This document shows positions 1 to 9,437 of a DNA stretch of 53,792 nt, piece after piece. Position 1 is the stretch's first letter, and each line of letters starts with the position of its first letter. This stretch comes from Candidatus Thioglobus sp. (GTDB lineage: Bacteria; Pseudomonadota; Gammaproteobacteria; PS1; Pseudothioglobaceae). Location: positions 1-53,792 of the forward strand of contig JAOMMB010000006.1 in the NCBI GenBank assembly GCA_028352435.1, written 5' to 3'. Made by a program: the position numbers and the translations under genes. Under the pieces are notes generated by a model. The model was not told where the DNA came from. It saw only the letters and a program-made list of their open reading frames with translations, and ran no database searches.

Positions 1-805
1 AATCATTAGCTTCTTCTTTAGAACGCATTGATCGCGTTTCATGCTTAACCGCATCATACAAACGAGTTTCTTGCACTATCTTGCCACCTTCTTCAAGAAT
101 ATCTTGTTGACGTTCGACTTCTAGGTTAATAGCACGTTCTATAAATTTAAAAGAGTTGATATTTTTAAGCTCTGCTCGTGTACCTAATTCTTCTTGGCCC
201 ATTGGACGAATGGAAACGTTTGCATCACAACGAAATGAACCTTCTTGCATATTGCCATCGCAAATACCAATATATTGTACCAATGCATGAATTTTTTTAG
301 CATAAGCTACAGCCTCTTTAGCGCTGCGCATATCAGGCTCTGAAACAATCTCAAGCAGTGGTGTGCCAGCACGATTTAAATCTATTGCTGTGTACTCGTT
401 AAACATGTCATGTACTGACTTACCCGCATCTTCTTCCAAATGAGCACGCGTCACACCAATCACTTTGGTTTCATCGCCTATTTTAATTTCAATTTCACCT
501 TCACCAACTATCGGTAAATCCATTTGTGAAATTTGATAACCTTTTGGTAAGTCTGGATAGAAGTAGTTTTTTCTATCAAAAATATTTCGCTGATTAATGT
601 GCGCATTAACTGCTAAACCAAACTTAATTGCCTTATTGACAGCTTCCACATTTAATACTGGCAATACACCTGGTAAGCCTAAATCAACTGCGCAAGCCTG
701 AGAATTTGGCGCTTGACCAAACTTAGTAGAAGCCGATGAAAATATTTTTGATTTTGTGCTTAATTGTGCATGAATCTCTAAGCCAATGACTATTTCCCAT
801 TCCAT
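1..805 (-). CDS. gatB: Asp-tRNA(Asn)/Glu-tRNA(Gln) amidotransferase subunit B (partial, 3' end off window)
   Basis: GatB is the kinase/tRNA-binding subunit of the GatCAB amidotransferase, which converts Asp-tRNA(Asn) or Glu-tRNA(Gln) to the amidated form. The frame is open from an ATG at 805 to the window edge, giving 268 N-terminal residues of a protein normally about 480 long. Residues 5-13 (IVIGLEIHA) and 82-94 ([13 protein letters not shown]) are hallmark GatB segments. It starts one base after the gatA stop codon, with a strong ribosome-binding site (AGGAGG) inside the end of gatA, so it is the last visible gene of a gatC-gatA-gatB operon. The C-terminal tRNA-binding tail is not visible. 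Confidence 0.97.
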   Translation of the reverse strand, partial: MEWEIVIGLEIHAQLSTKSKIFSSASTKFGQAPNSQACAVDLGLPGVLPVLNVEAVNKAIKFGLAVNAHINQRNIFDRKNYFYPDLPKGYQISQMDLPIVGEGEIEIKIGDETKVIGVTRAHLEEDAGKSVHDMFNEYTAIDLNRAGTPLLEIVSEPDMRSAKEAVAYAKKIHALVQYIGICDGNMQEGSFRCDANVSIRPMGQEELGTRAELKNINSFKFIERAINLEVERQQDILEEGGKIVQETRLYDAVKHETRSMRSKEEAND

Positions 806-806
806 A

Positions 807-2255
807 CTAATCCTCCTGTGGCATTTGCTGATGCCAGTCAGTTTGTAGTTGGAACTGGTGTGCGATATTTAACAATTTAGACTCAGACCAATAATTTCCA
901 ATCAGCTGTAAGCCAACTGGTAGTTTATTTGAAAAACCTGCTGGAATACTCATGGCTGGTAGGCCCGCTAAATTAGCACTTAGCGTATAAATATCGGCTA
1001 AATACATCGATACTGGATCTTTAACTGAACCTAAATCAAAGGCAGTTGTTGGTGATACTGGACCCATAATCACATCAACATCATGAAATGCTTTTTTAAA
1101 ATCTTCGCTAATTAAATGACGTGTTTTCTGTGCTTTTAAATAATAAGCATCATAATATCCAGCTGATAATGCGTAAGCACCAATCATAATACGGCGTTTA
1201 ACTTCACTGCCAAAACCCTCTGAGCGAGAGCGTGAATATAAATCTTCCAAATCTTTTGGGTTTTCACAGCGATATCCATAACGCACGCCATCTAGGCGTG
1301 ATAAGTTTGATGAACATTCACAAGGTGCAACAATATAATAAGTGGGTATGGCATAAGCAGAATTAGGTAGTGAGATCTCTTTTACTACAGCACCCATAGC
1401 TTCAAACTCTTTGATGGCATTCATTACTTGGCTAGCAACATCATCATCCAAGCCTTCAGAGAAAAACTCTTTTGGTAGGCCAATGGTTAACCCTTTAATT
1501 GAATCATTTAAATTAGCCGTGTAATCAGGTACATCTTGTTCAGCTGAGGTTGAATCTTTTTCATCAAAACCAGCCATTGCATTCAAAACAATAGCCGCAT
1601 CTTGAGCTGTTTTAGTCATCGGCCCTGCTTGATCTAAGCTCGATGCATAAGCGATCATGCCATATCTAGAAACACGTCCATAAGTTGGTTTTAACCCTGT
1701 AATACCACACAAACTTGCTGGCTGGCGAATAGACCCACCTGTATCTGTTCCTGTCGCAAAACAGCTTAGTCCGCCTGCTACAGCTGCTGCTGAACCGCCT
1801 GATGAACCACCTGGAATTTTCTTTGTGTCCCAGGGGTTTTTAACCGCACCATAAAAAGAGCTTTCGTTGCTAGAGCCCATGGCAAATTCATCCATGTTGA
1901 CTTTGCCCAGCATAACGGTATCAGCTTGATTTAGTTGATGTGAAACCGTTGCATCATAAGGTGAAATAAAGTTGTCTAGCATTTTAGAGCCAGCTGAGGT
2001 TTTAACCCCTTTTGTACAAAATATATCTTTATGCGCGTAGGGGATACCTGTCAGAATATTACTAGTTCCAGCAGCAATCTTATCATCTGCAGTTTGAGCT
2101 TGCTTCATGGCTAGCTCATCTGTTAGCGTAATAAAAGCATTCAGATCAGACTTTTTAATACGGTCTAAATAATGCTGAGTAATTTCTACAGATGAAAATT
2201 CTTTGTCTTTTAAGCCTTGTGCAAGTTGCGCAATGGTTTTTGTATAGATACTCAT
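807..2255 (-). CDS. gatA: Asp-tRNA(Asn)/Glu-tRNA(Gln) amidotransferase subunit A
   Basis: GatA is the glutaminase/amidase subunit of GatCAB and releases ammonia from glutamine for transamidation. At 482 residues it has the normal family length. The amidase-signature catalytic triad is visible as Lys76 (in YAHKD), Ser151 (in [15 protein letters not shown]) and Ser175 (in [10 protein letters not shown]). The C-terminal half carries the conserved GPVSPTTAF and [12 protein letters not shown] stretches. It lies 2 bp downstream of gatC and 1 bp upstream of gatB, so the three subunits are very probably co-transcribed and translationally coupled. Nothing appears truncated or unusual. Confidence 0.98.
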   Translation of the reverse strand: MSIYTKTIAQLAQGLKDKEFSSVEITQHYLDRIKKSDLNAFITLTDELAMKQAQTADDKIAAGTSNILTGIPYAHKDIFCTKGVKTSAGSKMLDNFISPYDATVSHQLNQADTVMLGKVNMDEFAMGSSNESSFYGAVKNPWDTKKIPGGSSGGSAAAVAGGLSCFATGTDTGGSIRQPASLCGITGLKPTYGRVSRYGMIAYASSLDQAGPMTKTAQDAAIVLNAMAGFDEKDSTSAEQDVPDYTANLNDSIKGLTIGLPKEFFSEGLDDDVASQVMNAIKEFEAMGAVVKEISLPNSAYAIPTYYIVAPCECSSNLSRLDGVRYGYRCENPKDLEDLYSRSRSEGFGSEVKRRIMIGAYALSAGYYDAYYLKAQKTRHLISEDFKKAFHDVDVIMGPVSPTTAFDLGSVKDPVSMYLADIYTLSANLAGLPAMSIPAGFSNKLPVGLQLIGNYWSESKLLNIAHQFQLQTDWHQQMPQED

Positions 2256-2257
2256 AT

Positions 2258-2545
2258 TTATTCGATAACCGTTGGCACTAAATAATGCTTATTGCCAATT
2301 TTTGGTGCAATTGATTGAAATAATTCTGATTGATCCTCTTCTGTTACAACATCTGCACGCAGCCTTTGTGTCATGTGAAGTGGGTGAGCCATTGGCTCAA
2401 TACCATCCGTTTCAATGGCGCCTAATTGCTCCGCTAAACCCAAAATAGCGTTTAAGTCTTTAGTATTGTCTTTTAACTCAGCTTCACTTAGAGACAAGCG
2501 AGCCAAATATGCAATTTGCGTTACTTCTTGCTCAGACAGGGACAT
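2258..2545 (-). CDS. gatC: Asp-tRNA(Asn)/Glu-tRNA(Gln) amidotransferase subunit C
   Basis: GatC is the small scaffold subunit that stabilises GatA in the GatCAB complex. The 95-residue length is typical. The N-terminal pattern ([21 protein letters not shown]) and the central [15 protein letters not shown] stretch match the family. It is the first gat gene in transcription order. The upstream 194-residue membrane protein gene stops 2 bp before it, so that gene may be part of the same transcript. Confidence 0.96.
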   Translation of the reverse strand: MSLSEQEVTQIAYLARLSLSEAELKDNTKDLNAILGLAEQLGAIETDGIEPMAHPLHMTQRLRADVVTEEDQSELFQSIAPKIGNKHYLVPTVIE

Positions 2546-2547
2546 AC

Positions 2548-3132
2548 TTATAACATTGGAATCTTGTTAAAGATTCTAAGTGGCTTAGAGAAAGAAGAGC
2601 GTAATATGTTTAAATCACGTTGCATCCACTGCATAGAAGTTTGCATATCTGTCATATTTTTGTTCATTTCTTCCATGTTAATAAGCATTGGCTCTAATGA
2701 ATCCATCTTTACACTAACACGTGTTAAATCAGCGGCAATAGAATCTAATGCATTAAGTTTAAATGCAATGACGTCCATATTTTTATCAACCTTTGAAAAG
2801 CTCTTTTGCATTTGAGCGACCGATGTTGTCATTTTACTGACATTATTTGAAAGTTTTTCAATACTACCCACCATAGATGACATGTTGCTACCCATTTTTG
2901 GATCCATAGCATCAGCAAGGCGTGTCATATCAGTAGTGATTGTATAAATGACAACAAAGAAACCCATGATAATTGCACTAAAAACAGCCAAAGCTGGCAA
3001 GAACATACGTTCGAATTTTGAATCAGTGCGCTTATCTGCATTTTCGAGCATTTTTTCCAAATCAGAAATGCTTGAAGTAATCATCACCTCATCGTCTTTG
3101 ATTGGTGCTTTTTTTTGCTTACTATCTGTCAT
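2548..3132 (-). CDS. single-pass membrane protein with coiled-coil domain, unknown function
   Basis: I do not recognise a named family. The 194-residue protein has a charged, probably cytoplasmic N-terminus (about 1-42), one hydrophobic segment at about 45-66 (FLPALAVFSAIIMGFFVVIY) and a long, mostly helical remainder rich in Met, Asp, Lys and Ser. That remainder has repeated heptad-like segments (for example MVGSIEKLSNNVSKMTTSVAQ and later MEEMNKNMTDMQ), suggesting a coiled coil on the far side of the membrane. It sits 2 bp before gatC and 20 bp after aroB, within a run of housekeeping genes, and shares their base composition. It is likely translated, but its function is open. Confidence 0.85.
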   Translation of the reverse strand: MTDSKQKKAPIKDDEVMITSSISDLEKMLENADKRTDSKFERMFLPALAVFSAIIMGFFVVIYTITTDMTRLADAMDPKMGSNMSSMVGSIEKLSNNVSKMTTSVAQMQKSFSKVDKNMDVIAFKLNALDSIAADLTRVSVKMDSLEPMLINMEEMNKNMTDMQTSMQWMQRDLNILRSSFSKPLRIFNKIPML

Positions 3133-3152
3133 TTACTACCCTTATATTATGG

Positions 3153-4229
3153 TTAACAAAAATCCCCAATTACTTGATCTAGCTTCTCTTTTTGATATTT
3201 ATCACTGATGTATGATTCACCTAATTTTTTCATTAGAATGAGTCGAATATTGCCATCAATCACTTTCTTATCAACACTCATGGCTGACAAGAACTCAGAA
3301 GCGCTAATTTTACCGTCTACACTGATTGGTAAATTAGATTTTTCTAATAAATCTTGAATTTCAGATACCTCTTGGCTGGTTAAATCACCTTCTAGTTGTG
3401 ATAATTTCGCCGCCATTAACATCCCCACAGAGATCGCCTCACCATGTAAAAATACACCATAGCCGAGTGTGTTTTCAATAGCATGGCCAAAAGTATGGCC
3501 TAAATTTAATAAAGCTCTTTTGCCAGATTCCAACTCATCTTGAGCAACGATATCTGCCTTATCTGTGCAAGATTGATATACTGCTTGGGTGATCAAACCC
3601 TTGTCTCTATTCATTAAATTATGAATATTGTCTTGTAAAAATTTTAAAAAATCGCGGTTACCTAATAATCCATATTTAATAACCTCAGCCATGCCAGCTG
3701 CATATTGTCTACCATCTAAAGTATCAAGTGTATCAACATCGATCAGCACGCATTTTGGCTGATAAAATGCGCCAATCATGTTTTTCCCTAAAGCATGATT
3801 AACACCTGTTTTTCCACCGACACTAGAGTCAACCTGAGAAAGTAAAGTAGTTGGAACTTGAATAAAATTTACACCGCGCTGATAACTACTGGCAGCAAAT
3901 CCTGTCATATCACCAACAACACCGCCACCTAAGGCGATTAGTGTACATGAGCGGTCAAAACGATTCTTTAATAAAGCATCAAAAATTAAATTCACTGTGT
4001 CCAGTGTTTTATATTGCTCGCCATCAGGCAAAACAACATCAGCCACTTTAAATGAACCAAGTAATGACTTAATTTGCTCTAAATAAAGAGGGGCTACTGT
4101 TGTATTGGTAACGATCATTACCTGCTTACCAGTAATATGTTTGGTGAGTAATTCTGCCTGAGACAATAGCGCCTGACCGATGTAAATCGGATAAGATTTA
4201 ACGCCTAAATCAAGCTGTAGTGTCTTCAT
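3153..4229 (-). CDS. aroB: 3-dehydroquinate synthase
   Basis: AroB performs the second step of the shikimate pathway, converting DAHP to 3-dehydroquinate with NAD and a divalent metal in the cytoplasm. The 358-residue length is typical. Diagnostic stretches are DGEQYKTL, the NAD-binding glycine-rich GGGVVGDMTGFAA, and QVPTTLLSQVDSSVGGKTGVN. The metal-binding His cluster is in NLGHTFGHAIE and FLHGEAISVGM. Its ATG overlaps the ileS stop codon (TAATG), so it is translationally coupled to ileS rather than to aroK, its common partner elsewhere. The DAHP synthase that supplies its substrate is also in this window, at 46.5 kb. Confidence 0.98.
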   Translation of the reverse strand: MKTLQLDLGVKSYPIYIGQALLSQAELLTKHITGKQVMIVTNTTVAPLYLEQIKSLLGSFKVADVVLPDGEQYKTLDTVNLIFDALLKNRFDRSCTLIALGGGVVGDMTGFAASSYQRGVNFIQVPTTLLSQVDSSVGGKTGVNHALGKNMIGAFYQPKCVLIDVDTLDTLDGRQYAAGMAEVIKYGLLGNRDFLKFLQDNIHNLMNRDKGLITQAVYQSCTDKADIVAQDELESGKRALLNLGHTFGHAIENTLGYGVFLHGEAISVGMLMAAKLSQLEGDLTSQEVSEIQDLLEKSNLPISVDGKISASEFLSAMSVDKKVIDGNIRLILMKKLGESYISDKYQKEKLDQVIGDFC

Positions 4230-6997
4230 TAGGCGTACTCTCGCTTTTCACCATCACCGGCAACATTCTCAATGCAACGGCCGCACAATTCAATATGCTC
4301 AGTATGCTGACCAACATCTTCGCGATGATGCCAACAGCGCACACACTTTTCATTTTCTGATTTACTTACTTTAATAAACACCCCTTCTAACGCCTCAATA
4401 CATTCATCTGTTTTATCAATCAATGGATGAATACGCGCATCTGAAGTAATAAACACAAAGCGAAGCTCATCGTCTAGCTGATCTAAAGCTTGATAAGTTT
4501 TTTCATCACAATACAAATCAACTTGTGCATCTAACGATGAGCCAATCGTTTTGTCGCTTCGCATGACTTCCATTTGCTTGCGAATGAATGGATTAATGTT
4601 TCTAGCAGTATCGATAGCAATATTCTCATAGCCCACTGACAAGCCTTCATACCATTCGCTTAAGAAAATACTTTGTGATTTTTCATTAGGCATGTTTTGC
4701 CAAATCTCCTCAGCAGTAAATGACAACACAGGAGAAAGCCAGCGAACCATTGCCTCAAGAATATGATTAAGTGCTGTTTGAGCGCTTCGTCTTGCTCTAG
4801 AATCTTCTTGAGTGGTGTATTGTCTGTCCTTAATGACATCCAGATAGAATCCACCCAAATCATTACTACAAAAATTCAGAATAAGTTGCATGGCATTATG
4901 GAAATTATATTGCTCATAAGCTTTTAAAACTTGCACTTGCAAGTCTGCTGTTTTAGACACAATCCACTTATCTAAATCTAGCATATTATCAAACTCAATC
5001 GCGTTTTGTACCGGGCTAAAGCCACTAGTATTTGCCAGCATAAAGCGCATGGTATTGCGAATACGTCGATAAGAATCAGCTGAACGATTTAAAATTTCAT
5101 CAGATACAGTCATCTCACCGGTGTAGTCAGTAGAGGCAATCCATAAGCGCAAGATATCAGCACCTAAATTATTTACCACTTTTTGTGGACTCATCACATT
5201 ACCCAATGATTTACTCATTTTCTTACCGTCTTTATCAACAGTAAATCCGTGGGTTAATACTTGCTTATAAGGCGCCTTGCCATTGATGGCTACTGATGAA
5301 ATAAGAGATGATTGGAACCAGCCTCGATGCTGATCAGAGCCTTCTAAATATAAATCAGCAACATCAGACAAGCCATCTCTAGCTTTAAGAACAGCAAAAT
5401 GACTAACGCCAGAATCAAACCAAACATCTAATGTGTCAGTGGCTTTTTCATAATCCTGCGCATCAGCCCCTAATAAATCTTTAATATCTGTTTCAAACCA
5501 AGCCTCAATCCCCTCTTTTTCAATCATTGCTGAAATACTTACAAATAATGCTTGAGTATCTGGATGTAGTTGCCCTGTTTGTTTATGAGTAAACAATGTG
5601 ATTGGAACACCCCAAAATCTTTGACGCGAAATACACCAATCAGGACGATTGCCTACCATCAGCTCGATACGCTTCTTGCCCCAATCTGGAATCCAGTCTA
5701 CCTTTGGAATCTCTGCATTAACCGCATCTCTTAATCCATTATCCTGCATAGAGACAAACCATTGTGGCGTTGCTCTAAAAATAACTGGCGTCTTATGTCG
5801 CCAGCAATGTGGGTATGAATGTACCAATGGCGCATGTTTAACCAGTGTATTGGTTGACTTTAAAATTTCAATAACACTTGCATTTGCTTTAAAAATAAAT
5901 TGACCAGCTAATAGCTCTGTATCTTCAAAGAATACACCACGGCCATCAACTGGACAATTAACAGGTAAATCATATTGTTTACCAACAATAAAATCTTCTT
6001 GTCCATGCGCCGGCGCGGTATGAACTGCACCAGTACCCGCATCAGTCGTTACATGCTCACCTAAAATAATTGGCACTTGCTTATCATAAAACGGATGCTG
6101 TACTTGTAAACCTTCTAGATCACTACCGGTAAAAACCATAGGAGCGATACTCGCTTTTAGCTCATAACGCGCTAGAGCATCTTGTGCTAAATCTTGTGCT
6201 AATAGTAAATACTCATCGCCAGTATCTGCTAATACATAACTCATTTCAGGGTGAAGAGCGACAGCCTCATTGGCAGGCAGCGTCCAGGGTGTTGTGGTCC
6301 AGATAACAACAAAAACTGGCTTATCAACCTTAAAAATACTGCTATCAATAATACGAAATTTAACATCAATAGCATCTGATTGCTTATCTTTATATTCTAC
6401 TTCAGCCTCTGCCAAAGCTGAGCCACACTCCGTACACCAGTGCACAGGCTTATAGCCCTTAGACACATGACCGTTATCAACAATTTTTCCTAGGGCGCGA
6501 ACAATGTCTGCTTCGTACTGGAAGTCTTTGGTTAAATATGGATTATTCCAGTCACCTAAGATACCCAAACGTTGGAAATCAAGCTTTTGTTTAGCAACTT
6601 GAACATCGGCATATTTTCGACATTCCGCTCTAAATGAATTGGCATCAATTTTTACCCCAGCCTTACCCTTCTTCTTTTCAACATTTAGCTCGATTGGCAA
6701 ACCATGGCAATCCCAGCCTGGCACATAAGGCGCATCATAGCCCGATAAAGACTTAGATTTAACAATAATATCTTTTAAAACTTTATTAACAGCGTGGCCA
6801 ATATGAATGTCACCATTCGCATATGGAGGGCCATCATGTAATGTAAATTGAGGTTTACCTTGATTATGCGCACGAATTTGACCATACAAATCATCGTCTT
6901 GCCATTTTTTAAGAAATCCACCTTCACGATTTGCAAGATTTGCCTTCATGGCAAACTTGGTGGCAGGTAGGTTTAAAGTAGATTTGTAATCAGACAT
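4229..6997 (-). CDS. ileS: isoleucyl-tRNA synthetase
   Basis: IleS charges tRNA(Ile) with isoleucine and edits misactivated valine. The class I signatures are present: HIGH (GDIHIGHAVN, near residue 65) and KMSKS (DGKKMSKSLGN, near 600). The editing domain (TTDAGTGAVHTAPAHGQEDF) and the C-terminal zinc knuckle (CVRCWHHREDVG, then ELCGRC) are also present. The frame can be extended to a GTG at 7003, but the ATG at 6997, giving 922 residues, fits the family start better (MSDYKSTLNLP). No strong ribosome-binding site precedes either start. The gene overlaps aroB by one base. Confidence 0.98.
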   Translation of the reverse strand: MSDYKSTLNLPATKFAMKANLANREGGFLKKWQDDDLYGQIRAHNQGKPQFTLHDGPPYANGDIHIGHAVNKVLKDIIVKSKSLSGYDAPYVPGWDCHGLPIELNVEKKKGKAGVKIDANSFRAECRKYADVQVAKQKLDFQRLGILGDWNNPYLTKDFQYEADIVRALGKIVDNGHVSKGYKPVHWCTECGSALAEAEVEYKDKQSDAIDVKFRIIDSSIFKVDKPVFVVIWTTTPWTLPANEAVALHPEMSYVLADTGDEYLLLAQDLAQDALARYELKASIAPMVFTGSDLEGLQVQHPFYDKQVPIILGEHVTTDAGTGAVHTAPAHGQEDFIVGKQYDLPVNCPVDGRGVFFEDTELLAGQFIFKANASVIEILKSTNTLVKHAPLVHSYPHCWRHKTPVIFRATPQWFVSMQDNGLRDAVNAEIPKVDWIPDWGKKRIELMVGNRPDWCISRQRFWGVPITLFTHKQTGQLHPDTQALFVSISAMIEKEGIEAWFETDIKDLLGADAQDYEKATDTLDVWFDSGVSHFAVLKARDGLSDVADLYLEGSDQHRGWFQSSLISSVAINGKAPYKQVLTHGFTVDKDGKKMSKSLGNVMSPQKVVNNLGADILRLWIASTDYTGEMTVSDEILNRSADSYRRIRNTMRFMLANTSGFSPVQNAIEFDNMLDLDKWIVSKTADLQVQVLKAYEQYNFHNAMQLILNFCSNDLGGFYLDVIKDRQYTTQEDSRARRSAQTALNHILEAMVRWLSPVLSFTAEEIWQNMPNEKSQSIFLSEWYEGLSVGYENIAIDTARNINPFIRKQMEVMRSDKTIGSSLDAQVDLYCDEKTYQALDQLDDELRFVFITSDARIHPLIDKTDECIEALEGVFIKVSKSENEKCVRCWHHREDVGQHTEHIELCGRCIENVAGDGEKREYA

Positions 6998-7030
6998 TAG
7001 CACTAAAAAGTATAAAAACTAAAAAACACC

Positions 7031-7036
7031 ATTATA
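7031..7036 (-). promoter_or_regulatory. candidate -10 element of ileS
   Basis: On the minus strand a perfect TATAAT lies 34 bp before the ileS ATG, in an otherwise AT-rich gap. The -35 region at suitable distance (about 7053-7059) is a poor match, so this is a tentative promoter. The rest of the 7004-7211 gap shows no gene or RNA that I can recognise. Confidence 0.45.
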
Positions 7037-7211
7037 CGTGATAGGCTTGGTTTTTTGAAAACGAAAATTAAGAGTTAAGCATGATTTATAGCTATTTTAT
7101 CAATGACAAATAAAGCTTTTAAAAACAACTAAGACATCTAAAGATGGTGCAAAAATTATCACCATTCTCAATATTTTATTGATGTTTAATTATCTCGAAA
7201 TTGTGGCTAAG

Positions 7212-7251
7212 AAAATAACCTAGAATTAATCAAATTCTAGAGAGTTATTTT
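7212..7251 (-). terminator. AT-rich hairpin at the end of the 40-residue gene
   Basis: Two perfectly paired 8-bp arms are stacked: AAAATAAC (7212-7219) with GTTATTTT (7244-7251), and CTAGAATT (7220-7227) with AATTCTAG (7233-7240), with a 5-nt loop and a 3-nt bulge (7241-7243). The structure overlaps the stop codon of the small membrane-protein gene. It probably ends that transcript or protects its 3' end, although the U-rich tail is weak. Confidence 0.5.
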
Positions 7252-7367
7252 CTAAAGATTTTAAATCGTCTACCAATAACAAAAATAATAAAGCTAACAA
7301 TTGCTAATGCAACCATTAATAGGCTCATGTAAAACACCGTATCAGCGTTAAGTTCGTTCATAATCAT
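7245..7367 (-). CDS. small single-pass membrane protein (40 aa), unknown function
   Basis: A 40-codon frame encodes a short polar N-terminus (MIMNELNADTVFY), a strongly hydrophobic segment at about 14-33 (MSLLMVALAIVSFIIFVIG) and a basic tail (RRFKIFRK). This is the layout expected of a one-helix inner-membrane peptide with its C-terminus inside. An AGGA ribosome-binding site sits 8-9 bases before the ATG at 7367, and a stable hairpin covers the stop. It stands alone between rluB and ileS on the same strand. It resembles small accessory subunits of membrane complexes in size and topology, but nothing in the sequence identifies a partner. Confidence 0.6.
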   Translation of the reverse strand: MIMNELNADTVFYMSLLMVALAIVSFIIFVIGRRFKIFRK

Positions 7368-7455
7368 TGTCGTTTTCCTGTTTTTTTTATCAACAGCATT
7401 CTATCAACAATGTAGGAATAAATATTTGACCTAGGTTAACTTTTTAAATATTAGC

Positions 7456-8184
7456 CTAGAGTTTGGCCGCATCAAGCAACAATCTAACCTGTCCAGGTTT
7501 TAAATAGTCGTATTCGTTAGCTCTAAGATTTTCAGGCAGACGAATTTCGCCATAACGAATACGGATTAAACGTGACACTTTAAAGCCTAAAGACTCCCAA
7601 AGTCTTCTAACTTCTCGTTTTCTACCCTCTTTAAGCACCACTTTATACCAGCGGTTTGCACCTTCACCACCGCCAACAGTTACCCTAATAAATTTAGCAA
7701 TTCCGTCGTCCAACTCAACACCAGTGGTTAGCTGTTTAATATCTTCACTTTCCACTTGACCTAATACTCTAACGGCATATTCTCGATCAATTTCTGAACT
7801 TGGATGCATAAGTTTATTGGCTAAATCACCATTGTTAGTAAACAACAACAAACCAGAAGTATTAAGATCCAAACGACCCACCATAACCCATCTAGACTCT
7901 TTAGGCAGTAAGCTATAAACACTCTTACGACCTTCATCGTCTTTATTAGAGCAAATGACGCCAGCTTGTTTATTAAGAATAAGCACTTTAGTTTCTTCTT
8001 CTTTATAGCGCTCAAGGTCAATGCTTCTACCATCAATTTTCACTTTATCGGTTATCTCACATTTATCGCCAATTTGAGATGTCTTATTATTAACCTCAAT
8101 ACGTCCTTGCTCAATAAGTCTTTCAGCCCAACGACGTGAGCCATAACCTGCTGTTGCAATTAGTTTTTGTAGTCTTTCAGCCAT
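7456..8184 (-). CDS. rluB: 23S rRNA pseudouridine(2605) synthase RluB
   Basis: The protein isomerises a uridine in the peptidyl-transferase region of 23S rRNA. The 242-residue sequence has an N-terminal S4 RNA-binding domain (about 2-60, RLQKLIATAGYGSRRWAERL) followed by the RsuA/RluB catalytic domain. The catalytic Asp105 lies in GRLDLNTSGLLLF, and KEGRKREVRRLWESLGF is the conserved C-terminal motif. RluB rather than RluE/RsuA is favoured by the S4 sequence and by the position 24 bp downstream of trpS. In many gammaproteobacteria scpA and scpB lie between these two genes; they are absent here. Confidence 0.92.
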   Translation of the reverse strand: MAERLQKLIATAGYGSRRWAERLIEQGRIEVNNKTSQIGDKCEITDKVKIDGRSIDLERYKEEETKVLILNKQAGVICSNKDDEGRKSVYSLLPKESRWVMVGRLDLNTSGLLLFTNNGDLANKLMHPSSEIDREYAVRVLGQVESEDIKQLTTGVELDDGIAKFIRVTVGGGEGANRWYKVVLKEGRKREVRRLWESLGFKVSRLIRIRYGEIRLPENLRANEYDYLKPGQVRLLLDAAKL

Positions 8185-8208
8185 AATAAATTTCTTGTAA
8201 TTTGATAA

Positions 8209-9408
8209 TTAGTAAGTAATACCCATTGAATCTCTCACTTCTTCCATGGTTTCCTTGGCGATGCCTCGTGCTTTTTGAGAACCTTCATGAATAATTTGTT
8301 TAATTAAATCTGAATCTGCTTGATACTTAGCAATATTCTCTTGCATAGGCATAAGCTCAACCTGAATCGCTTTAATGACTGGCTGTTTACATTCCACACA
8401 GCCCATCTTGGCTTTCGTGCAACCATCCACAACCCAATCGCGTGTTTGGCTATCTGAATATATCTCATGCAGTTGCCAAACAGGGCATTTATTTGGATCA
8501 CCCGCATCAGTCAGCTTAATACGCGCAGGATCTGTTGGCATGCGCTTAACTTTAGCCTCAATTTCTTCAGACTTATCTCTCAAAGAAATGGTATTGCCAT
8601 AAGACTTACTCATCTTTTGCCCATCTAAACCTGGCATTTTTGATGCTTTGGTGAGTAAAGATATCGGTTCAGGCAAAATAATTTTTCCAGTCCCCTCAAT
8701 ATACCCTGCTAAACGCTCACGATCACCCAAAGTAATATTTTGCTGTTCTTGTAATAAAGCTTGAGCTTTAACCAAAGCCTCATCATCACCCGTTTCTTGA
8801 TAAGCCTTGCGCAATGAATGGAATAACTTAGCTTGTTTTTTACCCATTTTGCCAATAGCAGCTTCGGCTTTTTCTTCAAAATCCACTTCACGACCATAGA
8901 TATGATTAAAGCGTCTTGCGACTTCACGAGTCAGTTCAATATGCGCAACCTGATCCTCGCCAACTGGCACCAAACCAGCTTTATACATTAAGATATCCGC
9001 ACTTTGCAACAAAGGATAACCCAAAAACCCATAAGTGCCCAGGTCTTTAGTTTGAAGTTTAAGTTGTTGATCTTTATAAGAAGGTACACGCTCAAGCCAG
9101 CTTAGTGGCGTGGTCATGGATAATAATAAATGCAACTCAGCATGCTCTGGTACTTTTGACTGAACAAAAATCGTTGCTGTATTTGGGTTAATGCCAGCTG
9201 CAAGCCAATCAACCACCATTTCTATGACATTTGCTTCAAGATCAATTTTGTCAGAATAGTGTGTGGTAAAAGCGTGCCAATCTGCTACAAAAAAATAAGA
9301 ATCATACTCATTTTGTAGCTCAAGCCAATTTTTTAATACACCATGATAATGGCCCAAATGCAGCTGGCCTGTTGGTCGCATGCCGGATAAAACTCGATTG
9401 TCTTGCAT
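8209..9408 (-). CDS. trpS: tryptophanyl-tRNA synthetase
   Basis: TrpS attaches tryptophan to tRNA(Trp). This is a class Ic enzyme with an HLGH version of the HIGH motif at residues 17-20 (PTGQLHLGHYHG) and KMSKS in the second half (DGQKMSKSYGNT). At 399 residues it is longer than the E. coli form (about 334) and belongs to the longer variant with extra residues between the Rossmann halves (around LLQEQQNITLGDRERLAGY). A CxxC pair (MGCVECKQ) lies near residue 340. It ends 24 bp before rluB and is preceded by coaX, all in one direction. Confidence 0.96.
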   Translation of the reverse strand: MQDNRVLSGMRPTGQLHLGHYHGVLKNWLELQNEYDSYFFVADWHAFTTHYSDKIDLEANVIEMVVDWLAAGINPNTATIFVQSKVPEHAELHLLLSMTTPLSWLERVPSYKDQQLKLQTKDLGTYGFLGYPLLQSADILMYKAGLVPVGEDQVAHIELTREVARRFNHIYGREVDFEEKAEAAIGKMGKKQAKLFHSLRKAYQETGDDEALVKAQALLQEQQNITLGDRERLAGYIEGTGKIILPEPISLLTKASKMPGLDGQKMSKSYGNTISLRDKSEEIEAKVKRMPTDPARIKLTDAGDPNKCPVWQLHEIYSDSQTRDWVVDGCTKAKMGCVECKQPVIKAIQVELMPMQENIAKYQADSDLIKQIIHEGSQKARGIAKETMEEVRDSMGITY

Positions 9409-9437
9409 TGCTCTAGCGTTAAGTTAATTAACGCGCA

